From: Parietaria judaica
Taxonomy: Eukaryota; Streptophyta; Magnoliopsida; Rosales; Urticaceae
Length of the DNA stretch: 64,000 nucleotides
Direction: 5' to 3'
Assembly: GCA_954871525.1 (NCBI GenBank)
Contig: OX940871.1
Coordinates: forward strand, 29,734,586-29,798,585
The notes below the pieces were generated by a model. It was not told where the DNA came from and searched no databases. It was given only the letters and a program-made list of their open reading frames with translations. Position 1 is the stretch's first letter. Each line of letters starts with the position of its first letter. Positions 42,701 to 53,202 of this stretch are shown here, one piece after another. Both the position numbers and the translations under genes were made by a program.

Positions 42701-45700
42701 TTTTTCAATTGGTTCGAAATTTAAGGTTGTAAAAAATGTAAAATAAAGAAATGCTATAGGAAATGCTATAGCATTTCCTATGGCATTTCTCGTCAACAAT
42801 TTAATCCTTGCATATTTTTGCATGAGAACTCTATTTATATTCAAATTACAATGTATAAGCCCTAAAATCATTATTTTTTCAATTGGTTCGAAATTTAAGG
42901 TTGTAAAAAATGTAAAATAAAGAAATGCTATAGGAAATGCTATAGCATTTCGTATGGCATTTCTCGTCAACAATTTAATCCTTGCATATTTTTGCATGAG
43001 AACTCTTGTTATATTCAAATTCCAATGTATAAGCTTTAAAATCATTATTTTTTCAATTGGTTCGAAATTTAAGGTTGTAAAAAATGTAAAATAAAGAAAT
43101 GCTATAGGAAATGCTATAGCATTTCCTATGGCATTTCTCGTCAACAATTTAATCCTTGCATATTTTTGCATGAGAACTCTTGTTATATTAAAATTCCAAT
43201 GTATAAGCCCCAAAATCATTATTTTTTCAATTGGTTCGAAATTTAAGGTTGTAAAAAATGTAAAATAAAGAAATGCTATAGGAAATGCTATAGCATTTCC
43301 TATGGCATTTCTCGTCAACAATTTAATCCTTGCATATTTTTGCATGAGAACTCTATTTATATTCAAATTACAATGTATAAGCCCTAAAATCATTATTTTT
43401 TCAATTGGTTCAAAATTTAAGGTTGTAAAAAATGTAAAATAAAGAAATGTTATAGCGTTTCCTATGGCATTTCTCGTCAACAATTTAATCCTTTCATATT
43501 TTTTCATGAGAACTCTTGTTATATTCAAATTCCAATGTATAAGCTTTAAAATAATTATTTTTTCAATTGGTTCGAAATTTAAGGTTGTAAAAAATGTAAA
43601 ATAAAGAAATGCTATAGGAAATGCTATAGCATTTCGTATGGCATTTCTCGTCAACAATTTAATCCTTGCATATTTTTGCATGAGAACTCTTGTTATATTC
43701 AAATTCCAATGTATAAGCTTTAAAATCATTATTTTTTCAATTGGTTCGAAATTTAAGGTTGTAAAAAATGTAAAATAAAGAAATGCTATAGGAAATGCTA
43801 TAGCATTTCCTATGGCATTTCTCGTCAACAATTTAATACTTGCATATTTTTGCATGAGAACTCTTGTTATATTCAAATTCCAATGTATAAGCTTTAAAAT
43901 TATTATTTTTTCAATTGGTTCGAAATTTAAGGTTGTAAAAAATGTAAAATAAAGAAATGCTCTAGGAAATGCTATGGCATTTCTCGTCAACAATTTAATC
44001 CTTGCATATTTTTGCATGAGAACTCTTGTTATATTCAAATTCCAATGTATAAGCCCCAAAATCATTATTTTTTCAATTGGTTCGAAATTTAAGGTTGTAA
44101 AAAATGTAAAATAAATAAATGCTATAGGAAATGCTATAGCATTTCCTATGGCATTTCTCGTCAACAATTTAATCCTTGCATATTTTTGCATGAGAACTCT
44201 ATTTATATTCAAATTACAATGTATAAGCCCTAAAATCATTATTTTTTCAATTGGTTCGAAATTTAAGGTTGTAAAAAATGTAAAATAAAGAAATGTTATA
44301 GCGTTTCCTATGGCATTTCTCGTCAACAATTTAATCCTTTCATATTTTTTCATGAGAACTCTTGTTATATTCAAATTCCAATGTATAAGCTTTAAAATAA
44401 TTATTTTTTCAATTGGTTCGAAATTTAAGGTTGTAAAAAATGTAAAATAAAGAAATGCTATAGGAAATGCTATAGCATTTCGTATGGCATTTCTCGTCAA
44501 CAATTTAATCCTTGCATATTTTTGCATGAGAACTCTTGTTATATTCAAATTCCAATGTATAAGCTTTAAAATCATTATTTTTTCAATTGGTTCGAAATTT
44601 AAGGTTGTAAAAAATGTAAAATAAAGAAATGCTATAGGAAATGCTAGCATTTCCTATGGCATTTCTCGTCAACAATTTAATCCTTGCATATTTTTGCATG
44701 AGAACTCTTGTTATATTCAAATTCCAATGTATAAGCCCCAAAATCATTATTTTTTCAATTGGTTCGAAATTTAAGGTTGTAAAAAATGTAAAATAAAGAA
44801 ATGCTATAGGAAATGCTATAGCATTTCCTATGGCATTTCTCGTCAACAATTTAATCCTTGCATATTTTTGCATGAGAACTCTATTTATATTCAAATTACA
44901 ATGTATAAGCCCTAAAATCATTATTTTTTCAATTGGTTCAATATTTAAGGTTGTAAAAAATGTAAAATAAAGAAATGTTATAGCATTTCCTATGGCATTT
45001 CTCGTCAACAATTTAATCCTTGCATATTTTTTCATGAGAACTCTTGTTATATTCAAATTCCAATGTATAAGCTTTAAAATCATTATTTTTTCAATTGGTT
45101 CGAAATTTAAGGTTGTAAAAAATGTAAAATAAAGAAATGCTATAGGAAATTCTATAGTATTTCGTATGGAATTTCTCGTCAACAATTTAATCCTTGCATA
45201 TTTTTGCATGAGAACTCTTGTTATATTCAAATTCCAATGTATAAGCTTTAAAATCATTATTTTTTCAATTGGTTCGACTTTTAGGTCGTAAACAATGTAA
45301 AATAATGAAATGCTATAGGAAATGCTATAGCATTTCCTATGGAATTTAACGTCAACAATTTAATCCTTGCATATTTTTGAATGAGAACGCTTGTAATATT
45401 AAAATTCCAATGTATAATCCCTAAAATTATTATTTTTTCAATTGGTTCGAAATTTAAGGTTGTAAAAAATATAAAATAAAGAAATGCTATAGGAAATGCT
45501 ATAGCATTTCCTATGGCATTTCTCGTCAACAATTTAATCCTTGCATATTTTTGCATAAGAACTCTTGTTATATTAAAATTCCAATGTATAAGCTTTAAAA
45601 TCATTATTTTTTCAATTGGTTCAAAATTTATGGTTGTAAAAAATGTAAAATAAAGAAATGCTATAGGAAATGCTATAGCATTTCCTATGACATTTCTAGT

Positions 45701-46181
45701 CAACAACTTAATCCTTACATATTTTTGCATGAGAACTCTTGTTATATTCAAATTCCAATGTATAAGCTTTGAAATAATTATTTTTTCAATTGGTTCGAAA
45801 TTTAAGGTTGTAAAAAATGTAAAATAAAGAAATGCTATAGGAAATGCTATAGCATTTCCTATGGCATTTCTCGTCAACAATTTAATCCTTGCATATTTTT
45901 GCATGAGAACTCTTGTTATATTCAAATTCCAATGTATAAGCCCCAAAATCATTATTTTTTCAATTGGTTCGAAATTTAAGGTTTTAAAAAATGTAAAATA
46001 AAGAAATGCTATAGGAAATCCTATGGCATTTTCGTCAACAATTTAATCCTTGCATATTTTTGCATGAGAACTCTTGTTATATTCAAATTCCAATGTATAA
46101 GCCCAAAAATCATTATTTTTTCAATTGGTTCGAAATTTAAGGTTGTAAAAAATGTAAAATAAAGAAATGCTATAGGAAATG
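36723..46181. repeat. Satellite domain D, left part: irregular HOR
   Basis: The marker monomer, now mostly in the GTTCGACTTTTAGGTCG form with AATAATGAAATG after it, occurs at 36723, 37232, 39121, 41152, 42021 and 45276. Spacings are 509, 1889, 2031, 869 and 3255 bp, about 3, 11, 12, 5 and 19 monomers, so the order is less regular than in domains B and C. The last monomers before the retrotransposon (45961-46181) include short variants such as GGAAATCCTATGGC. The array continues on the far side of the insertion. No gene is present. Confidence 0.9.
46177..46181. repeat. Target site duplication AAATG, left copy
   Basis: Five bases directly outside the left LTR. They are identical to 56384-56388 on the other side, as expected for Ty3/gypsy integration. 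Removing the element and one copy restores a normal satellite dyad. Confidence 0.95.
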
Positions 46182-48251
46182 TGTAACAGCCCCCTTCCCA
46201 GGGACTGTTACGAATTTACTCTTATCTAATACCAATCCCGACTTCTAAATATTTAATAAAAATATGAGTATTTGACTTTAGCGCGCAAAGAAAACGGACT
46301 TCATATTAGTTTTGAAACCTCTATACAGTAGTACCCAAAACAGATTTTACAAAAAAAAAAATAACGTTATAAAAGAAAAACCTAGCGGAGCTCCTAGCTA
46401 TTGTTTTTAAAAATATTACACAACAAAAAAGTTTACAACCCTCCTATTTCCAAGACCCGTATTCCACCATATGCACCATATACGTCGCATCACTGACCCC
46501 GTACCATCCGCATTTAGCCATTCATCGGTTTCTTTCCTGGATCTACAACACAACTATACGAGTGAGCTAACGCTCAGTACGCAAAAGCTTTATATTACTC
46601 ACAAAAATATATCAAGGAACAATCACTTCGAAATGCATAAATGCAATGTCCGGTTATAATTTATAACTTTTTATAAACATATTATTGGGCCCTGCGTGCG
46701 TACCAGCGCGCTATACTACCAACGGGGGACCGGGGGCGCGACCCTAACCAAGTCAGCCCGCGGAAAACATCTCACGACGTGTCATTTGAGACTACTCGAC
46801 TCAATACAGTCGGAGGCTTCATACACATTGTAATCAGTGACTACGCGACCCAATATACAATGGTTGGTACGACGCAATTTACTAAAATTGTCATACATAT
46901 ATAGTATCATTACAGATTATATGAATGACTTAATGCTCGTGCTTTTCCGATATGCTCACAATGCGTATCGAACATAATTCGCACTACGGTAGAATTAAAC
47001 TACCAAACCATACAACCATGAATTTCACACCACACACAATCAAACAAACCACATTATTATTGCTGTGTTGCAGTGAGTACTTTTACGTACCTTACTTCAA
47101 CCGAATCACTACAAAACACGGGTTATGCTTCCTTTGAAAATGAACTTCCTAATCGTTTAAGACATTGAACATCAGCTTCTAGAATAATATACATATTCTT
47201 ACACGGTATAATAAATAACACTTAAATTTTAGGATAAACCAAATAATACTTAAATAATCTTGTAAACCAAAACCAATATATTAACCCTATTAGTAAAAAT
47301 CCTCTTAACATACGCATTTCAACTGGATTCTATATATGTATATACAATATATATTTTTTTTTGTCCCTGTATTTAACTCGATGTAGCATACTAAACCACC
47401 TTTGTCTTCTTTTGTATACATGCAACGAGGGTAAATCAAAATATATTAAAAGTTGTCAATGTATGTATATCACTTCTCCTACTATACTAAAACTAGTAAA
47501 ACCAACACCTGATTATCTTATTTATATATACTATTTTATTAAACATAGACCTTATCACCCGCTCCTTAGTTACTAGCTTTTGAAATAAAAAACACAAGTA
47601 TTGAACAACATCTAAAACCGTGAAAAAAAAATAACAAAAACAAATCATGCTTCTACATTAGATCATTAACTTAGATATAAGTTTATAATTAAGAAATTAT
47701 TAATGAGAGCTCTACTTACCAAAAAACATCAAGCAGAAAGAAGGGCGGCGAGCAAAAGGTACGGGAGAGTGATTTTGAGAGAGAGAGGTTATTATTGTAA
47801 GTATTCTAATTATATATACTTTAATAAATAAAGGAGATAATACCAAACCTTAGTCGGTTATATGGCTAACCAATGTGAAATTAATTACCAAATGACCATG
47901 AAATGATTACTTTTATTCTTTATATATATATATATATATATATATGTGTATGTGAAACAAGTTGTATCTTAAGTCGGTAAAAGGGCTGCAACATAAAAAT
48001 GTAAAGATAAATATTTAAATAACTTAAAACTTAAGTTAGAAGTAATTGTACATAAAGTACCTACGGTTAATATTTATATTTTTGGCACTCACATTTTATA
48101 AAAAAAGAAAAAAATTCACTTCCAAGAGAGCCATACTTTTCTTATTTATCAAGACTAGAGGTAACAAACTCTCCAAACTAAGATATGAATATTTACTTAT
48201 TATCGTTGAAACATCAAGACGATAATACACAGATGTATTACGGCTACTACA
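46182..48251 (-). repeat. 3' LTR (2070 bp)
   Basis: On the plus strand it runs from TGTAACAGCC to GGCTACTACA, so both strands show TG...CA ends. It matches 54316-56383 base for base as far as I could follow by eye. The exception is the TA microsatellite near 47921-47944, which has 12 TA units here and 11 in the other LTR. It contains a GC-rich block (46688-46767), a GAGAGAGAG tract near 47777, a TATATAAAG motif (minus strand, 47918-47926) and a GGTAAGT splice-donor-like motif (minus strand, 47714-47720). The terminal 30 bp hold the inverted repeat GTAACAG...CTGTTAC. No convincing ORF is inside. Confidence 0.96.
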
Positions 48252-48264
48252 ATCTTCCCTCCTT
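48252..48264 (-). promoter_or_regulatory. Polypurine tract
   Basis: Minus-strand AAGGAGGGAAGAT lies directly against the 3' LTR. This is the usual position of the primer for plus-strand DNA synthesis. Confidence 0.88.
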
Positions 48265-48287
48265 ACAAAATTTTCGTCCTCGAAAAT

Positions 48288-48872
48288 TTAGAAGAGGTAT
48301 GGATATGCAACTCTCATCTCATCCTCTCTTTCCCATGTTGCCTCCGATTTTGAGTGATTATTCCAGGCGATCTTGATGAGAGGTATAGACTTATTACGTA
48401 ACACCTTCTCCTTTCGATCTAGTATCTCCATTGGCCTTTCTTTGTATGATAGATCTTCTTGGACCTCTACCGGTTCTGGTTCAAGAATATGCGATGGGTC
48501 GGGAATATATTTCCGTAGCATCGATATATGGAAAACGTTATGCACGGTTGATAGATCTTGCGACAGCGCAAGTTTGTAAGAAACTTTGCCAACTCGTTCT
48601 ATAATCTCATACGGGCCAATATATCTTGGGCTCAACTTCCCTTTCTTGCCAAAGCGTTTAATACCCTTCATTGGTGTTACCTTAATAAAAGCAGCATCAC
48701 CTATGTTAAATTCAAGTGGCCTCCTTCGTGATTCCGCATAGCTCTTTTGTCGAGATTGAGCCGCCTTCATACGCTGACGAATTAGCTTAATAGCTTCTGT
48801 GGCTTGTTCGACAAAATCAGAGCTAAAAACCTTACTTTCGCCGTCTCGTACCAATGGATCGGAGACTGACAC
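48288..48872 (-). CDS. Integrase C-terminus and chromodomain, in the -1 frame relative to pol
   Basis: A 194-codon open frame overlapping the end of the pol ORF by 91 bp and lying in the -1 frame relative to it. From about residue 14 it reads as the continuation of integrase: a basic linker ([15 protein letters not shown]), then the GPY/F-type segment ([10 protein letters not shown], about residues 81-90), then [12 protein letters not shown]. From about 145 to 194 there is a chromodomain ([18 protein letters not shown]170, W180), which in chromoviruses directs integration to marked chromatin. The Met at the first codon is probably not a natural start, so the segment must be reached by frameshifting or is cut off by a 1-bp deletion. 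The stop lies 23 bp before the polypurine tract. Confidence 0.85.
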   Translation of the reverse strand: MSVSDPLVRDGESKVFSSDFVEQATEAIKLIRQRMKAAQSRQKSYAESRRRPLEFNIGDAAFIKVTPMKGIKRFGKKGKLSPRYIGPYEIIERVGKVSYKLALSQDLSTVHNVFHISMLRKYIPDPSHILEPEPVEVQEDLSYKERPMEILDRKEKVLRNKSIPLIKIAWNNHSKSEATWEREDEMRVAYPYLF

Positions 48873-51800
48873 TTTCTTCCGTACAAAGCTTCATAAGGAG
48901 CCATCTTAATCGTAGATTGATAGCTGTTGTTGTAGGAAAATTCAACTAAGGGTAAATACTTATTCCATGAACTCTTGAAATCCATAACACAAGCCCTGAG
49001 CATATCTTCCAAAATCATGTTTGTTCTTTCAGTTTGGCCGTCAGTTTGTGGATGGAAAGCAGTACTAAACTTTAGAGTCGTACCTAGTTCCCTTTGAACT
49101 TTCTTCCAAAATCGGGATGTAAAACGGGTGTCTCGATCAGAGATAATAGAAAATGGAATTCCATGCAACCGCACGATCTCCCTAACGTATATTTCAGCTA
49201 ACTGATCTAGTGTCATTGTATCTTTGATTGACAAGAAGTGGGCGGACTTGGTTAATCTATCCACTATTACCCAAATGGCATTATGCCCATTTGTTGTCTT
49301 CGGTAACCCCATTATGAAATCCATCGATATACTCTCCCACTTCCATTCTGGTATCTCAAGTGGTTGAAGCTCTCCTGCTGGTCTTTGATGTTCAGCTTTA
49401 ACCTTTTGACAAGTCAAGCATTTCTCTACGTAATTAGCAACATCTTTCTTCATCCCTACCCACCAAAACTTCTCTTTTAGATCTTTGTACATCTTTGTGC
49501 TTCCAGGGTGAACCGAGTATGGCGCCTTATGCGCTTCAGAGAGGATTTTATTCATCATCTCGTCATTCTTTGGAACACAAAGCCTTCCCTTAAAGAGAAG
49601 AATTCCATTAGATGACATACTGAAGTCAGGACGGTTCCCCAATAAGGTTTCCTCTGAAATTTTGGACAACGTTTCGTCCAAACCTTGAGATGCTTTAATA
49701 TCATCAAAGAGGGTTGGGTACAAGTTTAGCGCTGCCAACTTACCAACACAAATCTCCAGTTCCATCGAGCGAATTTCCTCTTGTAGTTGTTTTGGAAGAG
49801 CATCCAATGATGCAAGTGTAGCTATTGATTTTCTACTCAACGCGTCTGCCACCTTATTTGCCTTTCCTGGGTGATATTGAATTTCACAATCATAATCTTT
49901 CACGAGCTCTAGCCATCTTCTTTGCCTCATGTTCAACTCCTTTTGAACAAAAAAATACTTTAAACTCTTATGATCTGTGAATATATTACAATGAACCCCA
50001 TATAGATAGTGACGCCAAATCTTTAAAGCGAACACCACTGCAGCTAACTCCAGGTCATGAGTAGGATAGTTTTGTTCGTAGTCCTTTAATTTCCGTGATG
50101 CATAAGCAATGACCTTTTTGCTCTGCATTAGGACTGCGCCTAACCCCATCTTCGATGCATCACAATAAATATCAAATCCATCCTTACCAGATGGGACAGT
50201 GAGTACCGGAGCCGTTGTTAGGCGTTTCTTGAGCTCCTTGAAACTTTCTTCACACTGGCTTGACCACTCAAATTTCTTATTCTTACGAGTAAGATTTGTG
50301 AGTGGGCTGGCTAATTTAGAAAATCCTTCGATGAATCGTCGATAATAACTAGCTAGCCCTAAAAAGCTTCTCACTTCTGTTACATTGGTTGGCTGAGTCC
50401 ACTCGTCAACGGCCTGAATCTTCACTGGATCTACGGAGATACCTTCGGCTGAGATCACATGACCGAGGAATGCCACACGATCCAACCAAAACTCGCATTT
50501 TGAAAACTTTGCATAGAGCTCATGTTCCTTAAGAACATTTAAGGTCATTCGTAAGTGTTCTTCGTGTTCCTCCTTAGTTTTCGAATAGATAAGGATGTCG
50601 TCAATAAAGACAATGACAAATTTATCTAAATACTCACTAAATACACGGTTCATGAGCTCCATGAAAGCTGCAGGAGCATTGGTTAAACCAAATGACATAA
50701 CTAAAAATTCATAATGTCCGTAGCGAGTACGAAAAGCAGTCTTCGATACATCGCCTTCTCTGACTTTGAGTTGATGATACCCGGATCGCAAATCAATTTT
50801 CGAGAATACTGTTGCTCCACGCAATTGGTCAAAAAGATCGTCTATCCGCGGCAGTGGATATTTATTCTTCACGGTTACTTTATTAAGTCCACGATAATCG
50901 ATGCACATCCGGAGAGAACCGTCTTTCTTTTTCACAAAGAGAACAGGAGCTCCCCAAGGCGAATGACTTGGTCGAATAACTCCTTTATCAAGAAGATCCT
51001 GAAGTTGAGCTTGTAATTCCTTCAATTCTTTTGGTGCCATCCGATATGGTGCCTTCGAAACAGGACTTGTTCCTGGAATAACCTCTATCTCAAATTCGAT
51101 AGCTCGGTTTGGAGGTAGTCCCGGTAATTCATCTGGAAATACTTCCGGATACGTGCAAACGATAGGAACATCGCATAACTGAGTACGTTCCTCTTTCTCT
51201 TTAATGGTATCAACAACGTGAGCAAGATAGCCAGAACATCCTCCAATCATCATTCGTTCAGCTTCCATAGAAGATATTAACATCCTTGATATGTTTCCTG
51301 TTGATTCCCCTATAAATTCAAACTTTGGTTCCCCTTCTGGTCGAAAAACCACCTTTTGTTTCTTGCAGTAAATTGCGGCATCATACTTTCTCAGGAAATC
51401 CATCCCAAGAATAATATCATAATCATACATTTGAAGTACAACCAAATCTGCTGACAGTTCCCTATCAGAGATGTTTAGTGGTACCGCATGAAACCAAGAT
51501 GAGGACATTATAACCTCCCCAGAAGGTAAGGTTACATAAAATGCACTACCTAACATATCTTTTTTCCTGTTAAGTTTCTTCGAGAAATTTTGTGACACAA
51601 AAGAATGTGTAGCACCCGAGTCAAATAGTATTGAAGCAGGAATATTTTCAATAAGAAGCTGACCTGTTACTACATTAGAAGTTCCAGCCTTCACATCCTC
51701 ATGTGTTAGAGTATAAACTCTAGCATTTGTCTTTAGGGCTGGAGCCTCAAGCCGTCCTTGATTGTTGCGAGGTCCATCAATCCGCTCTTGGTTAGAGCCT

Positions 51801-52933
51801 TTTGTCTTATTAGGGCACGATAGAGCATAATGCCCCTCCCCTCCACAAGAAAAACATGTTTGTGATCCCATTCTACATACACCTGGATGCTTCTTTCCAC
51901 ACTTGGAACAAGTCGGAAACGCTACACCTCTGTTAAAATTTTGACGAGTTCCTTGAGGCCTTTTATATGACGATTCATTATTAGGCTCTAGCTTTCTTTT
52001 TGAGCTCTGGCCATCTATATTGGAACTTTTGCCTCCACTAAAATAACGATTTCCCGTTTGGCCCAAATTTCCTGATCTCCCTTGCATTTTAGCCTTATTA
52101 GCTTCAAAGGCTCTTATACGCTCTTGTTTAGTTTGGAGTAAATGATACTCCGCGCGGAGGGCTCGATCAATACAATCTCCAACAGTTGTTGGTGGGGATC
52201 CACCACTGTCCACCTGAAGCGCAATTTCACCGCGGAACATGTTCATCATTCGACGGACTCGCTCCCGCTCTGTAGGCACCAAGTCAGAACACAAACGTGC
52301 AAGTTTATCAAACTTACGTATAGCCTCAGAAACATTTAAGTTTCCTTGCTTTATATTGTTAAACTCGTCAACTTGAGCCTTCAGCGCTGCGGGATTGTAG
52401 AATTTTGCATTGAATTCTTGTACAAAGTCCGCCCATGTCATGCCATTAGTATCCCTCCTTTGTTTAATAGTTTCCCACCAGTATCTAGCTTCAAACTTGA
52501 GTACCGAAGAGGTACATAAGATTTTCTCCCGATCAGAGAGTTCCATAAAGTCGTAAAGGACTTGAATTTCAGACAACCACTCCTCCGCTACCAGCGGATC
52601 AGTAGTTCCTATGAATTCTGGAGCTCGCATTCGGCGAAATCTTTCGTATAGCGGTTCGTCACGTGTTCTAGGACGCTGACGAACTTCAACCTCTGCTTCC
52701 TCTTCCATTGGTTCATCTTCTTCTTCCACTGGTTCTTCTTCTTCTACTACTACTTCATCTTCGGCACCTTGTTCTTCATTTCGAGCATTCAATTGCTCAG
52801 TTAGCTGCCGAATCTGGGCAGCCTGTTCGTCAAGCCGACGTTGAAGACCTACAAGTGCATCTTCTGGGTCATCATTATTAACTTGTCTTCTACCACGACC
52901 AGAGCCGCGGGGTCGGCCTCTCCCCCTTGCCAT
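48782..52933 (-). CDS. Gag-Pol polyprotein (gag, protease, RT, RNase H, integrase)
   Basis: A 1383-residue single ORF. An acidic stretch (about 58-82) precedes the gag domain (about 95-265). A CCHC zinc knuckle is at C360, C363, H368, C373, preceded by [12 protein letters not shown]. The aspartic protease has DSGA at 438-441. RT (about 625-825) has catalytic D714 and the IDD of FIDDILIYS at 777-779. RNase H has D925, E962, D987, D1030. Integrase has H1135, H1142, C1172, C1175 and the catalytic D1205, D1266, E1302 with the expected D-35-E spacing. All catalytic residues are present. The start has a favourable context (A at -3, G at +4). The frame leaves the conserved integrase sequence just after WYET (about 1364) and ends 20 codons later; the continuation is in the overlapping -1 frame. 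Confidence 0.96.
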   Translation of the reverse strand: MARGRGRPRGSGRGRRQVNNDDPEDALVGLQRRLDEQAAQIRQLTEQLNARNEEQGAEDEVVVEEEEPVEEEDEPMEEEAEVEVRQRPRTRDEPLYERFRRMRAPEFIGTTDPLVAEEWLSEIQVLYDFMELSDREKILCTSSVLKFEARYWWETIKQRRDTNGMTWADFVQEFNAKFYNPAALKAQVDEFNNIKQGNLNVSEAIRKFDKLARLCSDLVPTERERVRRMMNMFRGEIALQVDSGGSPPTTVGDCIDRALRAEYHLLQTKQERIRAFEANKAKMQGRSGNLGQTGNRYFSGGKSSNIDGQSSKRKLEPNNESSYKRPQGTRQNFNRGVAFPTCSKCGKKHPGVCRMGSQTCFSCGGEGHYALSCPNKTKGSNQERIDGPRNNQGRLEAPALKTNARVYTLTHEDVKAGTSNVVTGQLLIENIPASILFDSGATHSFVSQNFSKKLNRKKDMLGSAFYVTLPSGEVIMSSSWFHAVPLNISDRELSADLVVLQMYDYDIILGMDFLRKYDAAIYCKKQKVVFRPEGEPKFEFIGESTGNISRMLISSMEAERMMIGGCSGYLAHVVDTIKEKEERTQLCDVPIVCTYPEVFPDELPGLPPNRAIEFEIEVIPGTSPVSKAPYRMAPKELKELQAQLQDLLDKGVIRPSHSPWGAPVLFVKKKDGSLRMCIDYRGLNKVTVKNKYPLPRIDDLFDQLRGATVFSKIDLRSGYHQLKVREGDVSKTAFRTRYGHYEFLVMSFGLTNAPAAFMELMNRVFSEYLDKFVIVFIDDILIYSKTKEEHEEHLRMTLNVLKEHELYAKFSKCEFWLDRVAFLGHVISAEGISVDPVKIQAVDEWTQPTNVTEVRSFLGLASYYRRFIEGFSKLASPLTNLTRKNKKFEWSSQCEESFKELKKRLTTAPVLTVPSGKDGFDIYCDASKMGLGAVLMQSKKVIAYASRKLKDYEQNYPTHDLELAAVVFALKIWRHYLYGVHCNIFTDHKSLKYFFVQKELNMRQRRWLELVKDYDCEIQYHPGKANKVADALSRKSIATLASLDALPKQLQEEIRSMELEICVGKLAALNLYPTLFDDIKASQGLDETLSKISEETLLGNRPDFSMSSNGILLFKGRLCVPKNDEMMNKILSEAHKAPYSVHPGSTKMYKDLKEKFWWVGMKKDVANYVEKCLTCQKVKAEHQRPAGELQPLEIPEWKWESISMDFIMGLPKTTNGHNAIWVIVDRLTKSAHFLSIKDTMTLDQLAEIYVREIVRLHGIPFSIISDRDTRFTSRFWKKVQRELGTTLKFSTAFHPQTDGQTERTNMILEDMLRACVMDFKSSWNKYLPLVEFSYNNSYQSTIKMAPYEALYGRKCQSPIHWYETAKVRFLALILSNKPQKLLS
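48824..48830 (-). other. Candidate frameshift point between pol and the chromodomain frame
   Basis: Minus-strand GTTTTTA lies inside the 91-bp overlap of the two frames. It resembles, but does not exactly match, canonical -1 slippery heptamers: the first base breaks the X-XXY pattern. The alternative is a plain 1-bp deletion slightly upstream, about 48838-48850. The sequence cannot decide between these. Confidence 0.35.
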
Positions 52934-53202
52934 ATTGTATTTATCTCGGTAAGTAACTGTCTTCTGGTCACATGAAGTAAATAAACGACATCATTGTTTT
53001 GAATATATAGAGGAATTCTATATGAATATGAACATATCATTATATATTCACTTCAACACACATTTTAGTATATGTACATACAGCCAAAACATCAAGCATG
53101 TGTCTATATATACAGAACAAAACAACTACACACATAGCTACATATATTCTAGCATCTCATCAAAATATACATAAAGTTCTCTCATAACTGTATATACTTC
53201 AT
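52934..53202 (-). other. Spacer between the gag-like ORF and gag-pol
   Basis: 269 bp, AT-rich, with several ATG triplets in the sense direction and no long ORF. How the downstream gag-pol ORF is reached on the same RNA is not evident. An acceptor-like AG (GAAGACAG near 52965) lies about 30 bp before the gag-pol start, but this is weak evidence. Confidence 0.6.

Noticed and set aside
42182..44650. An 822-codon minus-strand ORF, and dozens of shorter relatives across the satellite, as protein-coding genes
   Set aside because: They translate the 174-bp repeat itself. Frames are broken by 1-, 2- and 5-bp indels in many monomers, especially in domain A. There is no domain, promoter or flanking gene structure.
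1..46181. CRISPR-like array
   Set aside because: Repeats are contiguous 174-bp monomers without unique spacers, and the window is a plant nuclear sequence.
46183..46211. Terminal inverted repeat GTAACAG...CTGTTAC as evidence of a DNA transposon
   Set aside because: It lies wholly within one LTR end. The element has LTRs, a primer binding site, a polypurine tract and RT, so it is a retrotransposon; the hairpin is a local LTR feature.
46471..47576. Small plus-strand ORFs in the LTR (62, 61 and 71 codons), repeated in the other LTR
   Set aside because: They run antisense to the element, are short and AT-rich, and have no recognisable features; identity between the copies only reflects LTR identity.
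50714..51016. Plus-strand ORFs inside the pol region (also 48373, 52142 and 53217)
   Set aside because: They are antisense shadows of clearly coding minus-strand sequence.
52849..53040. A 63-codon minus-strand ORF overlapping the gag-pol start
   Set aside because: Most of it lies in the spacer, it is in another frame, and it has no gag similarity; gag-pol has a better start context.
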